Shown here piece after piece: positions 32,528 through 46,455 of a stretch of DNA of 64,000 bases. Position numbers and translations under genes: made by a program. Source of the DNA: Acanthosoma haemorrhoidale (lineage: Eukaryota; Arthropoda; Insecta; Hemiptera; Acanthosomatidae); assembly GCA_930367205.1 (NCBI GenBank), contig OV884015.1, positions 39,051,288-39,115,287 on the forward strand, given 5' to 3'. A model generated the notes under the pieces. The model did not search any database. It worked only from the letters and a program-made list of their open reading frames with translations, and had not been told where the DNA came from. The stretch's first letter is position 1, and each line of letters begins with the position of its first letter.

Positions 32528-35500
32528 TTAATTTCATAACGATTATAACGCCATAAGTCGAATGTCCATCTTAGTTATTTGATCAAAATTCGGTCCATAT
32601 TAAAAAATGTCCTCACCACCGCTGAGGAAAAATGAGTAGAAACTAGAAAAGATAAGATATTCCGGTCTTGAAAAACTGGAATTAAGACAGTAGAAATAAT
32701 TGAATCTAGCTACAGATAGATGCCTCAGTAATATTTATCTGTCAACTATGGCTTCGACTTCGTTTGAACTCACTCAATAAATGAATCAATAATTTGCCGA
32801 TCTTTTCAGGGGGATGAATTGGCACAATGTAACGTAAAATTGCGATGAATATATCAAAACCGATAAGCGATGTAATAAACGTTATCGTTTATAATAATTA
32901 TAAAGATGTCCAAGGAGAATGCTATTGAAATTTTCTTTTTGACGAAAGCCTTTAATAAAAGTTTATGCCCATCATAATGGGAAAGCTCCCTGATTTGTTT
33001 GTTACAATAAACTGTTCCAATGAACGAATCAGAATTTACTCTCGATTCACGTAAAAGAAGCTCCAATACTAATATCATTATTCCTTCATACCTATAAATT
33101 ATTCATCGTTTTTTTCTAAGTAAAGGGATTAAACAGTTAACCTACTACATTCATACCATTTTCTCAATCTATTGTTATCCCCCCCCCTCTGTGAGAATTA
33201 TGTGCTGTTGTCTTAATGTAAATAAGCAAAGTAATTACATGAGTAAAAGCGGGAGATAAATAATTAATTCCAATACAAAAGTTTATGACTAATGTAACAT
33301 GACAGAACTTTGTAGACTGGCCTATCTAAAAGTCAGCCACGGAATTTTCAGAAAAGTGAAGAGCACCCAGCGATACGTACTGACCCTTCGAGCCCAATTA
33401 AAGCATCACTAATCCAAAGTCAAGGAGTGCCCTAGTTAAGAAAATAAAGTACGGAATTCACGAAGGCATTCCAAGTTGAGCTGGCAAGTCTTGAAACTCG
33501 CATTTATCCTTTGAATTCATTATTAATCATTTAGATTACTTCAACACCCATGTTACGAAATAGCTTGCCAACCTTCAAAGAGAGATTTCATTTTCAACCA
33601 AAAACCGGTAAATGGCAAAAATGTTTTTGTCTAGTTTTTTTTAAAGGGGTTTTCAGTTGCCGAGATTATCTGGTAAAAAGAATTAAGATAAAAAAAATCC
33701 AGTGGTTCTTATTACTATAATTTTTTAAATACACAAGGAACTTGAAATCCATGACCACCCACCCGCACCCGACCAGTTATGGGTATTGTAGCTTCACTAG
33801 TTACATTAGATGTTTCGTTTACATGTATTTCAAAAATTTGAGATAAATTTAAACCAAATTTTTAATGGGTTAAAACTTGTCTATAATGCGACTGGAGCCC
33901 ACTGATTGACTGATAAACTAAATCGTTCTTTCAATCGTAGAAGTTTATGGTCTTATGTTTAGGTTCGTTTTGTATTGTTACTTTTTATTATATTATGTGT
34001 TACTATCAAACTTCATTTAATCTCAATTGACAATGTATTTATTATTCCTTCATTTTATCGTAAACATTTTCTTGTTACGATTGAGTTCTTTTAGAGGAAG
34101 CAGAAAGTCACGAATTTTGAGCCTGTATGCAATAACTTCTAGAAACTATGGCACCCAGATAATGATGATTTTTCGCGGCTCATTTTCATTAAACAAATCC
34201 ACCTCACAAGTTCAACAAATTAAAAAATATAAATATTAGCATAGGATAAAACACAAAATGAATATTTTTTGGTTAGGGACTAAATTGGGAAAATTAATTT
34301 AAAATGTATGCCCTTAACTCTCCGTATAGCGTTTGATATTATCAAAAAAATAATACAGGATTTGAGATAAACTTGATGGACTATTAAAAATCCAGCGAAG
34401 GATTAAGGATCTTGAATGATATCACTTTAGAAAATGACCTGTCTTGTGATGTTGAGTCTTTAAACTTTAAGATATAAGTTCTCTAAAAGTGGAAAAGGTC
34501 ATTATAAGTTTCTTCCGTGGACTCTCTATATAACGTTCAATATTATGAAAAAGGGATAAATTTATTTATGCTATTATTGGTAGTAGTTTTAGTGTTACTC
34601 ATTCTTATAGCTTTGGACTGTCCGTATTCCAATTTACAGAATAGTTTCAACACTAATAATGTCAGTAATAACAGTGAAATATCTAAAATGGCTTGTTGCA
34701 AAAGGAGACAAGTTGAAACGGTGTTTTCCATTAGCGGAGCCCCCCCCCCTCCCGTAGGCCCGTGTAGATCAACTTGTTCTGCTAAAGTTTGAGCCATTTA
34801 AGTTGCCAGCACTTCCTTTTTCTGACTGTTACAAATGAACCACCAGCGGGGTTGCCTGTCAGATAACTTATTCAACAACCCTTCAGTGCATTCTCTACGA
34901 CTTTTACGAAGTTTTAAACTATTTGAGAACCGTTAAAGGTGTTTTTGATACGAGTTATGATAGAATTCTAGTTCTTTGTGATGAATTTTTGATATTTTAT
35001 TTTATTTGTTAAATCATCTCTGTCACTGAAAAAAAAAAAACCGCTTATAAATATCTATTGACAAAATACCCTATTTACTTAGGAAAATCCTTTAGTTATG
35101 CAGGTTAAATACCAAAATGGGTAATTTTCTTACAAACCATATTAAACTGTCTGCAAGTTTCGTAATCTTCTCATATAAGATATCGCCTCATTACATCTTA
35201 AGATTTGGGACGATATTATTTTTCAATTTTCGATGCCATATGGGCATCACGTCGTCTAGAGTAATCTGACCCGTGGCAATGAATACGCTTGAAGGATTTT
35301 TTTGTGTGTTGTAACTATTGTGTCTTTTAAATTTTAAGCAGTTTCTGAACTTTAAGAAAATTACAAAGTTAGAAAAGTATCCACTTGTTTTCAGGTTTAT
35401 TTTTTTCTTCACATTTTCATTTGTTGTATACCAATCAAATATAACTAATTATATAGATATAATATAATATATAATAGATATATAACAAATATTATTTAAT

Positions 35501-38051
35501 TATATAGAAAAAATCCATTAAAAATTAACAGTAAAATGTAACAGATAGTTTACAGTATTTTTACGACTTTCATTGAAATTATACATGGTCAAGCCGACAG
35601 GCGAGAATAGAGCACATGTTTGAAAGTGGAGCCTCTCCTTTAGAGTACCTAAACTTGGCAAACAGGTAAGAAAACTTGTTTTAGTTTGAATAAAAAACAA
35701 ATCAAATGTTAGCATGTAATCTTTGGCGTATTCACTAACTGCGTAAATTGCACGGTTGTGAGTGGTTTGTCCATTAGATGAATTCTACAAGCAGAATTTG
35801 TAAAAAATTTGCGAATCGTATAAATTTAAATATTTACTCTATGAAGATTGTTGTTAAAACAACTCCGAGATAGAAAGCCTGCGGGGGAGGAAGACAAACA
35901 ATTGGGTTGGCATTGAATAGGATCCCAATCATCTTCCTTGAAGGAGAAGAGGAGGGGATAAGAGAAAGACGAAGCGGTGATTAAAGAAGGAGGGAGGACT
36001 TGGGGTGAATAATGAATAGGGGTGAACAGGTAATAGGGGAAGGAGGTACGGGTGCCGGTTTTAAATAAAGCATCCTAGCCTTGTGAGAGTTTAATGCCCT
36101 TCCTAAGTTCACACCTTCTAAGAATGTCCTGTACAAATACGGTGGCAAAGCTCTTTTTGCTCATTTTGCTTAAAATGAAATTTGAACCATCTTGATTACA
36201 CGAGTCCGATGTTTTAAAAGTTGAATTTTGAAAATTACACCTAGGAATATTTTACAGATAATTTTCAAAATTCATGAGCTTCGTGCTAGTGGAGAGCTGA
36301 GAATGAAAATGAGCTCACCAAAACATAATTGCATTAATGAGTTCTAGATCTATTTTTTTGTGCTTTTTTAAGATAGTTATAGAGTCTTTAGTACTTTTAT
36401 TTTGCGTTTTATTTATTATTTTTTTTGTTATATTGTGTGATTTACTTGCTCTAGCAAATGTATACCTGTTAACAGATTAATGATGAATAATTACATATTA
36501 ATTATAATTTTTATAATAATATTTCTTAATATCAGTGTTTATCGCGAACGTTTTATGAACGTAAGTTTCGAGGTCCTTGTAATAATTAATTGAATAAATG
36601 ATGTCCATAGCGCACTGCTAAATGTGTTTCCTCATTTTGAATTATCGCTTTTTAACGCACAGTTCTTATTAACTTATTAATATGTTTTATTATTACTTAT
36701 AATTAACAGCGAAAGAGAAAAATACTGGAAAGATCAAAACTCAAATCCCCCTTTATCTATTTTGTTAGATAAAGTGTGTAGCCTAGTACTACGCCACGCA
36801 AAAGGTTGTGTAAAACCTTTATCGAATGCTTTTCTTTTGGAATAATGAAACAATGTAACACCGTAAAATCACATACTGTTGATACCGAAGACCAAAGGGA
36901 AATTTCTTAGAACTCCGTCCATCTTAGTTTTAGGATAAGCTAAAGAAGAAGTTGAGAAATATTGCTTGTGCCATAACCCATTACGAATATGACAAAAATG
37001 TATTTTTACTCCTGGATTTTCAGTTATATGGAAAATATCAGATTCTACAAAACAAAACTCCAAAAGGAATTGAGTAAAACAATTTTTATGCAATCGATTG
37101 ACTCCTTAACATCACAGAATCTACCGTAGGCTTGCTGCATTTGTCTATCGATGCTTAACATGAAGTTATACCGTGAATCCATCCCTCTCTGTGGACATCT
37201 GTGAGAAGAATATCGCCTACACATCCTTGTTACTGCTCTAGGCTGTTCATGTGGTTTATGTATGCGCAATAACGATGCGTTACTGCAGGGCATAACTCTC
37301 AGTCTTTGTCTTGTAAATCCTTTGTTTTTTCGTTCACCCTTCACGTTATATTTCATATCCGTGCAGAACTGGTGTTTTTGTTCCCTTCGTATCGTATATC
37401 TTTCGAGTTATAGTTCCAACGCTACCAGTCATCAAGTAACGTATGTCGGAAAATAAAAATAAATGTTCAAATAATTAATAAGTGACACTTGTGAAAATTG
37501 TGACGAATTTTCATTCGAATTTGGACGAGTTTTTGTATAAAATGATAAATACACGTTCCTAAAATGTTATTGTATTATTTCGACTGAAATTCGTCTGTTT
37601 ATAAAATATATAAATGCTCAGAATTTGATTTAACACTACGTAGTCAGGGAATGGCCCGCCTTACTTTCTACAGTACTAGTGAGCCCCACTTTTCTATAGA
37701 CTAATTAAATGATAGTGAAAAATTACTTCTAAAAAAACTGCTCTACATCATAAATACTTTCTCGACCCCTAAACATGACGTTTTCATAAAAAAAAAAAAA
37801 AAAAGTACTTGAACAGCTAAAATATTTTGGATAAAACCTGATTGAAACCATACGGAATGACTAAATGTGAGGGCGATCTATCTCAGAATGTAAGTTTTTA
37901 GAATATCTATGTGTTTATTTGACTTTACCGTCTTTAACATATCCTTGATGGCGGGGAAAAAGGGAATTTTAATTTTAATAGCTTCTGAGGCGTGACTTTA
38001 TTTTAAAATTTAAGAGTTATCAAAACAGGATTCACTTTTTTTTATTTGAAC
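32528..38051. other. AT-rich DNA, no supported gene
   Basis: If the 32.45 kb promoter is real this would be intron. It contains C runs at 33181-33188 and 34740-34749, and a purine-rich tract at about 35940-36055. A 91-codon frame at 34517-34792 has one hydrophobic segment (LLLVVVLVLLILIAL) and a Cys-containing tail that runs through the C run; I cannot say it is a gene. Confidence 0.35.
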
Positions 38052-38066
38052 GATAATTAACTTCTT

Positions 38067-38191
38067 TTTTTTTCAAAGCCTTTTTAAATTTACAGATAAT
38101 TATAGATCCTCAGGTAAATCTATTTACAAATTATTTTTGTATTTCCTGTAGCATCGCTACATTATATACAGGTTTTGTTATTTTATAAAAA
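38067..38191 (-). mobile_element. Retroposon family R copy with target duplication
   Basis: 5'-truncated minus-strand copy: the A-rich tail appears as a T run at the left, followed by AAATTTACAGATAATTATAG and CTGTAGCATCGCTACATTAT. It is flanked by GATAATTAAC(T/C)TCTT at 38052-38066 and 38192-38206, a 15 bp duplication with one mismatch. This shows that the family moves by target-primed retroposition. Confidence 0.85.
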
Positions 38192-38206
38192 GATAATTAA
38201 CCTCTT

Positions 38207-41200
38207 TATTAGAAAGATGACTATTTGCTTGAACAGCATCAGTAATTGGGATGTAGGAATTATTCATATATATGTACAATTTCCATTTCCATAAGAACAC
38301 ATTCTGGTCAGCACCTCCATCTCATTTAAGGTGCCGAGCTCCGCTTCATTCGAGATGAGAGGCTCGGTTTTGCTACGAGGTGAAGATTTCAGAGAGAGCA
38401 AGAGAGCTATATGACATGGGAAGGGAAGATTGGCAGTGCCAGAACACCATGACTTACAGATCTATTTACAATAGACCACCAGCATTAGGTGACGGGGAAT
38501 GTTGTAGGAGTGTTACTGGATAAGTAGACGACCGGAGGATTTAGATGAGCGGATAGGTTTTTGTAGTATTCGAAAAAAAATCTTGAGGGTACAAGGTCAA
38601 GGACAGTTTGAACATGGAGATCTCCTTGAAGGAATAGTTTGTAATGTAATTCCAGGTCCGTTGACTGCTGCTCTGAGGACTTTGGATAGGGTTGTTTGCA
38701 TTAGTTTGTTGTTGGATGGTCTGGCTGACCTCACATTTTTTTTTTTTTTTGGTTTTTATACTTCACATCAATGTACTTAGAACAACACGTATCAGGATAT
38801 ATCAAAATGTTATGGAATGCACTATTGAAATTCCAGAAATATTGAATTAACTATCTGACCGATATTGTAGAACACCTACGATCTGCTATAATGTCCACTG
38901 TCCCTCACCTGTTTGCCTTTGATTTTCTGTTATAATCCAAGGAGAATAGATAATGATTGCGTCTGTATGACGATCAATTGCTGCCACTCAGAGGGTCAGC
39001 CGTGCGTTCAAAGTTCAGGTAGTAGCGGTACGTTTCGTTTACATTGACAGTGAGGTCAGAGAGTTGTAACAGGAAGGTGTGTTTCATTAAAATGGTGTGT
39101 TGCCAACTGTAAAGTGAGGCTACTGTATTGGAGATCGTTTCGTATTACTGATCCGTCGGTTGGCTAAAATTAATTACTGTTATTAATACAATATCTTGTT
39201 TGGTTAATTGCAATAGCTGGATGGTACAACTTCAAAGGTTGACCAGATTGATGTAATTAATTTGATAATTTGTTCTCATACGAATGTCAATTTAAATAAC
39301 TAAATGTTTTATGAGCACTTTGTTATTATTACCATTGTAAAATAATACTCTTTATTAACATGAAAATATTATAATAGTTTAGTTTTCAAAGTATCTTCAT
39401 TATTTAAAGTTCTTGGGTTAAAAAAACTATACTGACGGTTATTTTTTCTCACCCTTTAGTTTAATTATTTATATTCTGATAGTGATTAGAAGTAGAAGTC
39501 CCAAAGAGTGGAGATTACTTTCAGACAGGTATGAGACACTTTTTATTCTTCAAGTTAAAGGCCGTGGAAGGATACTATCGATCTGACCTTACCTAATCCT
39601 TGAAGGTATATTCAACAACATGTCATGGAGGTTTGATAAGTGTTGCTTATTATACAGTAACGGAAAATATAGAAAAGCACAACCAACGTGAAAAGTTTTC
39701 AGAATCTCTTAAATAACTAAGATTTTTACTATCTTTAAATAACCAAGATTTTTGTCATATTTTAAACCGCAACTCTAAAGATATTTAAGTTTCGAGTTTT
39801 TCTCATTAAAGTTGGTAATACAAAACGAAAACATCATCATAATTACACCCTCCCTCCTTACAGCAATGTGCAATGTGTGGGGCTTTCTTGAAGAGCCTGA
39901 TCCATTCTCGAGACCATTCCGATCATCTTTTTATTAATATACAATTAAAAGCAATTGATGCTGACTAACAAATAATGTGATACTAAATGTTAAGATAATA
40001 ATTTAATAATGAATAACCATAACGTTTTAGACAGAAATACCGAGTTTTTTTTTCAAAAATTGTAATCGCTATTAAACTGGAACTTATTTCATTGATGTCT
40101 ATGATTACTATAATAACTTTGATTTAACTATATTTTAGTAGCTGAATATACAAAAAAAAAATCCTTGGTTTGATTAAAGAAAATGCCTCGAAAATCCTTC
40201 GATCGATTGGTTTATTCAGGGCAAACACTGCTATACATTCTAAACTCCATGATATTATCTTTCAAGGGGATACGCTTCGAGACGATCCCCGGAGACGTAG
40301 AAGATATAAGCGGCACATGCTCCGGTGTACAGAGTTAATAAGATGGCCTTATACCGCGGTCGGTAGATACTGGAAAAGGAAAACCATCTCATGCGACCCT
40401 AACGACTTGTTTGGAAGCAGGTTAATTAGTGAAGCATTATTCACTCTTTATAATCATCCCCTTTTCTTGTAATATACTTTTCATGTTTCAGAGAGTATGT
40501 ATTCATGTATTATAGAGACTGTAGTATCTAGAGATGGAGTCGTGGGTGTTATCCTCAACTTAGCATGTGGCTATTGACCTGAGCAACTATGAATATGCTC
40601 ATTATAATTATAGACCTAGAATAAAGTTTTTTTTCATTAATTCATGTCTTGTTAGGAGTGTCTCATCTGTAATTCATAGTCAAATATCTTGTTAAAATCC
40701 AACTTCTTTAGGGGATATTAGGTGTGTAGCTTTGACCACGAGATTCCACGTCAATTCCACGTCCAAAGCCATCTTATTATTCTTGTTGAATAGTATTTTA
40801 GTTGAGCCAAGGAACAGTAGCCTCGTGATTTCCTTCTCATTAGATCAGATTTGTTTCTCACTCTACACACTGGTTTCTTTGAGCAAGCCATCTGAGACGC
40901 CTTAATATTAAATGATTAAAACTAATGTCATCTAGCTCGAGCCTAAACAACAGGTTATGCTCCAATCGTAACTACTGTATTCACAACCGTGATCCACAAG
41001 GTGACAATAGCCCAGGGCATGAGGTCCTTACATAGGTCACCATGCTGTACCACGCAAACGAATAGCCTAAAATGGCATGTCTAAGCCACAAACCATGTCC
41101 TTTCCAACAGACATATCAAGCAACCATTTTAGACGCTTGCTGCAAGAATACCAAAGACCTCAACTAGTAACAACTTGGGGAGGTCAGGAGGGTCATAACC

Positions 41201-43009
41201 AGGTGAGCATCAGGAAGAGATAAACCTGTGGTATGTGACCTTTTCTGGCGGCCTCGTCGGTGGGTAGCTTAATTCGTGTTTATTTATTAGTCTGACTCCA
41301 AAAGATCTTAGATCGTGCGCCCCGATAGTGCACTATGTTCAGGAGAAAAGGTGCAGGCTATGTATTAGGATAGTTGTTGACCGCGATTTCGCATTCGGTA
41401 TCTGAGGCTAGGGAAAACCTCCACCAGGAAAACCAGGTAGACTGGACCGCTAGGGAAAACGCTACGAGGTACAATTTATAGGGCCCCAGAATCCATCGTC
41501 TGGATGGAAGGGGTCCCTTCCAAGGATATGCTAGTTCAGCTGGCAGAAGCCAGGAATCTGCACTGGGAAGGCTGTGAGGTTGACAGCGCCTAGATCTAAG
41601 GGGTGAGGTACAGAGAGGTTCAGAGGTAATTAAATAGGAAAGCCAGTGTTCGAGTAAAACAGCAGAGAGAGAGCCCACTAAAAATAACGATTTGAACTTC
41701 ATTATATTATATAGCGTCGGTTAAAACTAATTATATTTCTATTAACATTTCAACATGAAATTCGGTTCATTAAAAGTGCATCAATCAACATCTTTATATT
41801 ATTATATTATCATTTTTGTAGCAAACATGAGGCTACATTAATTTTTACTTCCTGAATAGTGGCTCATTGTAATATTAGACAACCGAAGGCCCTTTGGAAT
41901 TAGAGACATTTCCTTCGGGTTCGGCAACAAAGAATCAGGGCCATTGCCATTTTATTTTATTGTATAGAAAATACTTTAGCCCACTCATATAATGGCTCAA
42001 ACATTTTATTTTTTGGAATTACTTTAAATGTATTTTAGTGATACCGTATTTTTTTTGGTTTAATGTGTCTTTAAGCACTGTAGAAAATAAGAGCAATGAT
42101 TCTTAAGTATCTTATGAGCCATGTGTTCTGTGAGTTATTAATTTAGAGATATAAATATTTCAAGCTATAGAACATTCCTTTAGAATTTTAGATCACTTGG
42201 ATAAATTCAACGACCACTATCGTTAAAGATCCAGACATAAACGAAGGACTGTTTTAAATTATAATACCTACCTATTCTTGGGATTGGTAACTCAACTAAG
42301 AAATAGGATCATATAGAAACCATCTTTTCCTTGTTTTGATAAGTTTTTTGTTTTTTTTAAGTCTTAGGTTTTGTGTAATATTTTAGTAGTTACTTCAGTT
42401 GTTTTAGAGAAGTTTTGTTCTAGTTTGAAGGGATTAAAGGGATCGGCACTACTTGAGCCAATAGTAACTTCCTCTCAGCTCCTGTTAGGTTCGCCAACTC
42501 TGTTTGTATTTACGTCAGCCGACTCAAACAAACAATTAATTCGAAACCAGTTCGGACGGCTGAACTAAATTATTTACTTTAGGGCTGATTATTTATTTAG
42601 CTTGCGTTAATATATTTCAGTTTGCTTTTTCTCAGGTATTATTCTTGTTTGTTACTAAATTAACTTTTGTTATTCCGATCGATGATTACATTCTCCAGGC
42701 AAAATACAGTATTCCTCTGAATTAATGTATTTAAATTAATTAGGCTTTTTTTTTATTTTTCAGCTATGAATATCCTTCATAAAATAACACATAGCCTGAT
42801 TGTAAGTATAACTTATGGAATATCCCAAAATTTATCTATAACATTTTTAAAGCAAGTTCTCCGAATCTCGGTTGTACGTACATAACATTCTAAAATTGTA
42901 AAGTAAATGCTTAAACATTAAGAAGGATAGTATCATAATTTGTGGTTTATTTTCTTAGAAATATATTCGTGTAAAATTTCTGGTGGATTCTTGGTAAAAG
43001 GGCTGTTGA
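38207..43009. other. Mostly unique DNA, no supported gene
   Basis: Less AT-rich patches occur at 38300-38730 and 40980-41650. A T run at 38739-38754 follows the first. Frames across them have no recognisable domain. Confidence 0.35.
40170..40472 (+). other. 100-codon open frame, unknown
   Basis: Basic middle section (DDPRRRRRYKRHMLRC near residues 38-53) and a patch of higher GC than its surroundings. No signal peptide, membrane segment or family motif that I recognise, and no clear promoter. It could be an exon, an element remnant, or chance. Confidence 0.2.
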
Positions 43010-43240
43010 ACTCTCAAATTTGATACTTCAACGGAATGCTCTCTGGAATTCTCTCCCTAGGCTTCATCGTTACATACCTTCAAAACCCTCATATTCACAC
43101 CATCCGATTAGGCGCCTGGTAAATAAGGAATTACTTATTTATCATTACTATCACATATATTCCTTATATATATATAGTTTTTTTAATGTATATGCACTTT
43201 TCTTGTTATTTATTTATTTTGTATTTTAAAATTTCACCGA
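43010..43240 (+). mobile_element. Probable LINE C-terminal remnant
   Basis: The frame at 43020 reads RNALWNSLPR near its start. The R..LWNSLP block is typical of the last conserved segment of CR1/jockey-like LINE proteins. An AT-rich stretch with TATATATA follows, as in a LINE 3' UTR. Only ~30 residues are informative, so the family is uncertain; it may be related to family C at 59.2 kb. Confidence 0.45.
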
Positions 43241-43525
43241 TCGCTATGTAAAAATATACACCGTTTACCTAAATTCTATCTCTATGACAACTGTCTATAA
43301 CTGAAATCTTATAATCCAGTAGCCATTAATATTTTTTTAAATATAAACTTGTATTATAAATGAAAAAAAGTTATTGTAGTATTTGTCCTACAATTATTTA
43401 CAGTTATTATTACCTAATAATTTTATTATGATCATTTTAAAACAATTTATTTACTGAAATGCTACTAATATTTTTTTTTTAATTTCGTATGCAAATTATT
43501 TAATTTTTCACTGTCCAAAGAGTTG

Positions 43526-43912
43526 TTTTTTTTTTTTAAATACCCTTTTAAATTTACAGATAATTATAGATCCTCAGGCGAATCTATTTACAAATTATTT
43601 GTGTATTTCCTGTAGCATCACTACATTATATACAGGTTTTGTTATTTTATAAAAATTATATAATGAATAAACAATATATGATATACATTATACGTGACTG
43701 GACTAAACTGACTAATAAAGGTGATGGGGCTCACCTTTTTGATCAACCTTAAAACGAACTTACATACTAATTTTTCCCCGGAAGTCTGTTGCCATCGATG
43801 CGGGGAGGGGTGGTGGGGTCATAGTGTTAAACACTCAGTTTTGTCAGGTCCTGTTATTCCTGTCTCGACAAATATTTTTCGCGAACATGGTTGTAGCTTC
43901 TAATCCTTATAG
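43526..43912 (-). mobile_element. Retroposon family R, long copy (minus strand)
   Basis: The longest copy seen: T run (tail) at 43526-43537, then the family 3' end, then a body shared with 54.4-54.75 kb (GTGACTGGACTAAACTGACT, ACCACCCCTCCC, CATCGATG). The part beyond about 43845 forms the left arm of a 65 bp inverted repeat. No coding frame is recognisable in the body, so it could be a SINE or the 3' UTR of a LINE not otherwise in the window. Confidence 0.75.
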
Positions 43913-44125
43913 ATTAATGAATTTAAACAGAGTGCAAGATTCCAATTCCAGCTGAGTTTTATTTGTCTGTATCTATACACATACAAATGTCTATAAACAG
44001 TGCGAGATTTCTTCGAGCTCACGAGTCTGTGAAGGTGCTTTCACACCGGACGTAACATTGCTATAAGGATTAGAAGCTACAACCATGTTCGCGAAGCATA
44101 TCTGTCGAGACAGGAATAACAGGAC
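43848..44125. repeat. Inverted repeat, 65 bp arms, 148 bp spacer
   Basis: Arms 43848-43912 and 44061-44125 are reverse complements at 62 of 65 positions; the three mismatches fall at the centre. Left arm starts GTCCTGTTATTCCTGTCTCG. The left arm is the 5' part of the family R copy; the right arm is the same sequence in the opposite direction. Confidence 0.95.
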
Positions 44126-46384
44126 TTGAAGCAGACATTGTATTTCAAAACGATTTACATGAATAGATTTAATGAAAACCAAACAGCTCTTTTCAACCAA
44201 TCTCCCAACAAAATGTTTTACTCATTCATGTTATTTTTGTTAGCTAAAATTATATTTATTTGTAATTAAATTGTATTAGTAAGGGGCATGGTTCTATACT
44301 ACTACTACTAATAATAATAAAAAGATTTACTTTTAAATAATATAATGCTACAGGCAGCCCGAAAAAGGATCTGAAATTATAAAGGTGAAATCCCAAATCC
44401 ACCTGTTCCTTTTTTTTTTTTATCAATTCTGTGGAATGTCAATCCAAAGTGTGTCCTATTGCTCAATCTATGTGCTTACACAAATATTAGCGCACCTATT
44501 TAAAAAATCAAAAGTTAAAAAAAACAAAATTTTGGAAGTGAACAGGCAAAACCCTCAAAACCGAGTTTTAGTTATTATTTTTTATTTAATAGTTTAGGGT
44601 ATTTTCCCTTGAAATTGCGTCAGCAACGGTTTGGATGTGTTAATGGAATATAAAGATTTAGTTATTGAGGAAAATTATAACAGTTTTCCTTATATAATGA
44701 TGACCACATCATCATATCATTCGTTTCCTGAATCTAAGCAGCTCAATTTCGGTAATCTAGATAAGTGCTCAACTTATACAAGATAAAATTGACTAAAATA
44801 TCAAATTTTTGATAAAAAGTAATATGAAGAGGCCACACGGATATTCTTCAATATAGCAAGTAGGCAGACACTTGATCAATGATAGTGACCCCTACTTGAT
44901 GGTACACCTGCATCAGCTCCGTATATGATGGATGGACGCTAAGGGTTGGGAACCCTGTTACGCGGTCATTGCGGCCTCTTTCACACCACGCCTGGTCATT
45001 GTCTTCTATGGCTGTAGACTGCCAACAATTCATTCCTGTTTACGATCCACTTGGCTAAAGATGAGGTGTGCTGAAATTAGATTTTATACTTTTTTTACTG
45101 TTACTTTCAGTGTCGGAGTGCTTTGACTTGTACTCTTGTTCACAATTTTCCCGTCAACTAACTTAGTTCCCAGTGTCATGTTAGTTCCTAAACGACGAGA
45201 GAGGTTCTGCTATTAAAACAGGTAATAATCGTACTTCGTTTGTCTATTGGACTGTCTCTTAAGCTGCTCTACGATAGCAGGGATAACAATGATTGGTATT
45301 CAAAGACACCGCAAGTCACAAAGTTTTTTTTATGGTTATGATACTAAAATATCGATTCTGTTAAAATGTAGATCCTGTATGTATTAACTAACCCCTTCGA
45401 TTTTAAGCTTTAACCAGTCAGATATCTGAAGCTGTTTATGATCCTCTCAAAAATAGTTAAGATCTGACTATAGAAATTTCATATTTATTAGTGCATAATA
45501 ACATGGATTTTAATGGTTCAAATAAATTATCAATCGTTTGATAAGTAGGTTAAAGGAGTTCCTGGTTCGCAATGAATCATCTCTCGGTATAGTTTATTAA
45601 TTTTGTTTATAAATACTTTTCAAATATTAGAACATAGTCAATATTTTGAACAGCATACTATTACTATGATCGTGGAAACAATTAATTTAGATTATTTTTT
45701 TATAATTATATGAACGAGGAACGCCACCTTTTAATTAATTTCTTGCGTATGAAGTACGCCAAAAATATCAAACAGAATAAGTGTGAGATAATCCAAATAT
45801 TTTGGTGCTACCTCAATCGCTCACCGAAAAAAACCTCTTTTAATGACTCTCCATCTTCATTGAGGAAAGGGTGGTAACCGGTAGATAATTCGTTGTTTCA
45901 GCCGTTAATGGGATCAAATAACTTAAGTAATAATTGCACTGCTTGAGGAATGATCCACTTCCTTCTTTGACGGGTATTAAAAAAAGAGTGCTTAGAATTT
46001 TTTTTTGGCAAAAAAGGAATAATTAATGTTTTGACGTCCCCCACAACAATCCCCCCCCCTGAGAGAAAGGGCGGCCCTAATTAATGCGTTGAATACTTCA
46101 CAACATCTGCTACTAAAATTAACACTTTTCAGTTTGCATGTTTCGTCCCCGGAGTGAACACCGTCAGTTTGCTTATAACCGAGCGGCCACGTGTTTTACA
46201 TCGTATTTTCTGCTGGGCAGCTGATTTATTAAAGTCAGCACGTATTAAATAATGCACAGACATGTGATTTTAAATGTACGCTTTTGAAGCTTTGACGAAA
46301 AAACTAGATTTTTTTTCTATCGCCGTAGACGCTTTTATTTTATATCTTTCTCGAATATTTAAATACTACTAATACAACTAATTT
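44126..46384. other. AT-rich noncoding DNA
   Basis: A short CTA/ATA microsatellite near 44297-44318 and a C run at 46051-46058. No supported gene. Confidence 0.4.
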
Positions 46385-46400
46385 TTATGGGATTGTTTGT

Positions 46401-46406
46401 TTTATT
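46401..46406 (-). terminator. Polyadenylation signal candidate for the small secreted peptide gene
   Basis: AATAAA on the minus strand, 50 bp past the stop codon of the 65-residue frame. The position is right for a compact gene, but AATAAA is frequent in AT-rich DNA. Confidence 0.4.
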
Positions 46407-46455
46407 TACTTATTATTATGCTTCGTAACTTCCCAATAGCTGCCAGGTGTACTTG

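Noticed and set aside
34517..34792. 91-codon frame with one membrane-like segment
   Set aside because: The hydrophobic stretch is T-rich sequence, the tail runs through a C run, and there is no promoter; not listed as a gene.
38600..38734. 45-codon open minus-strand stretch behind a T run
   Set aside because: No start codon, no known motif, and only moderate length.
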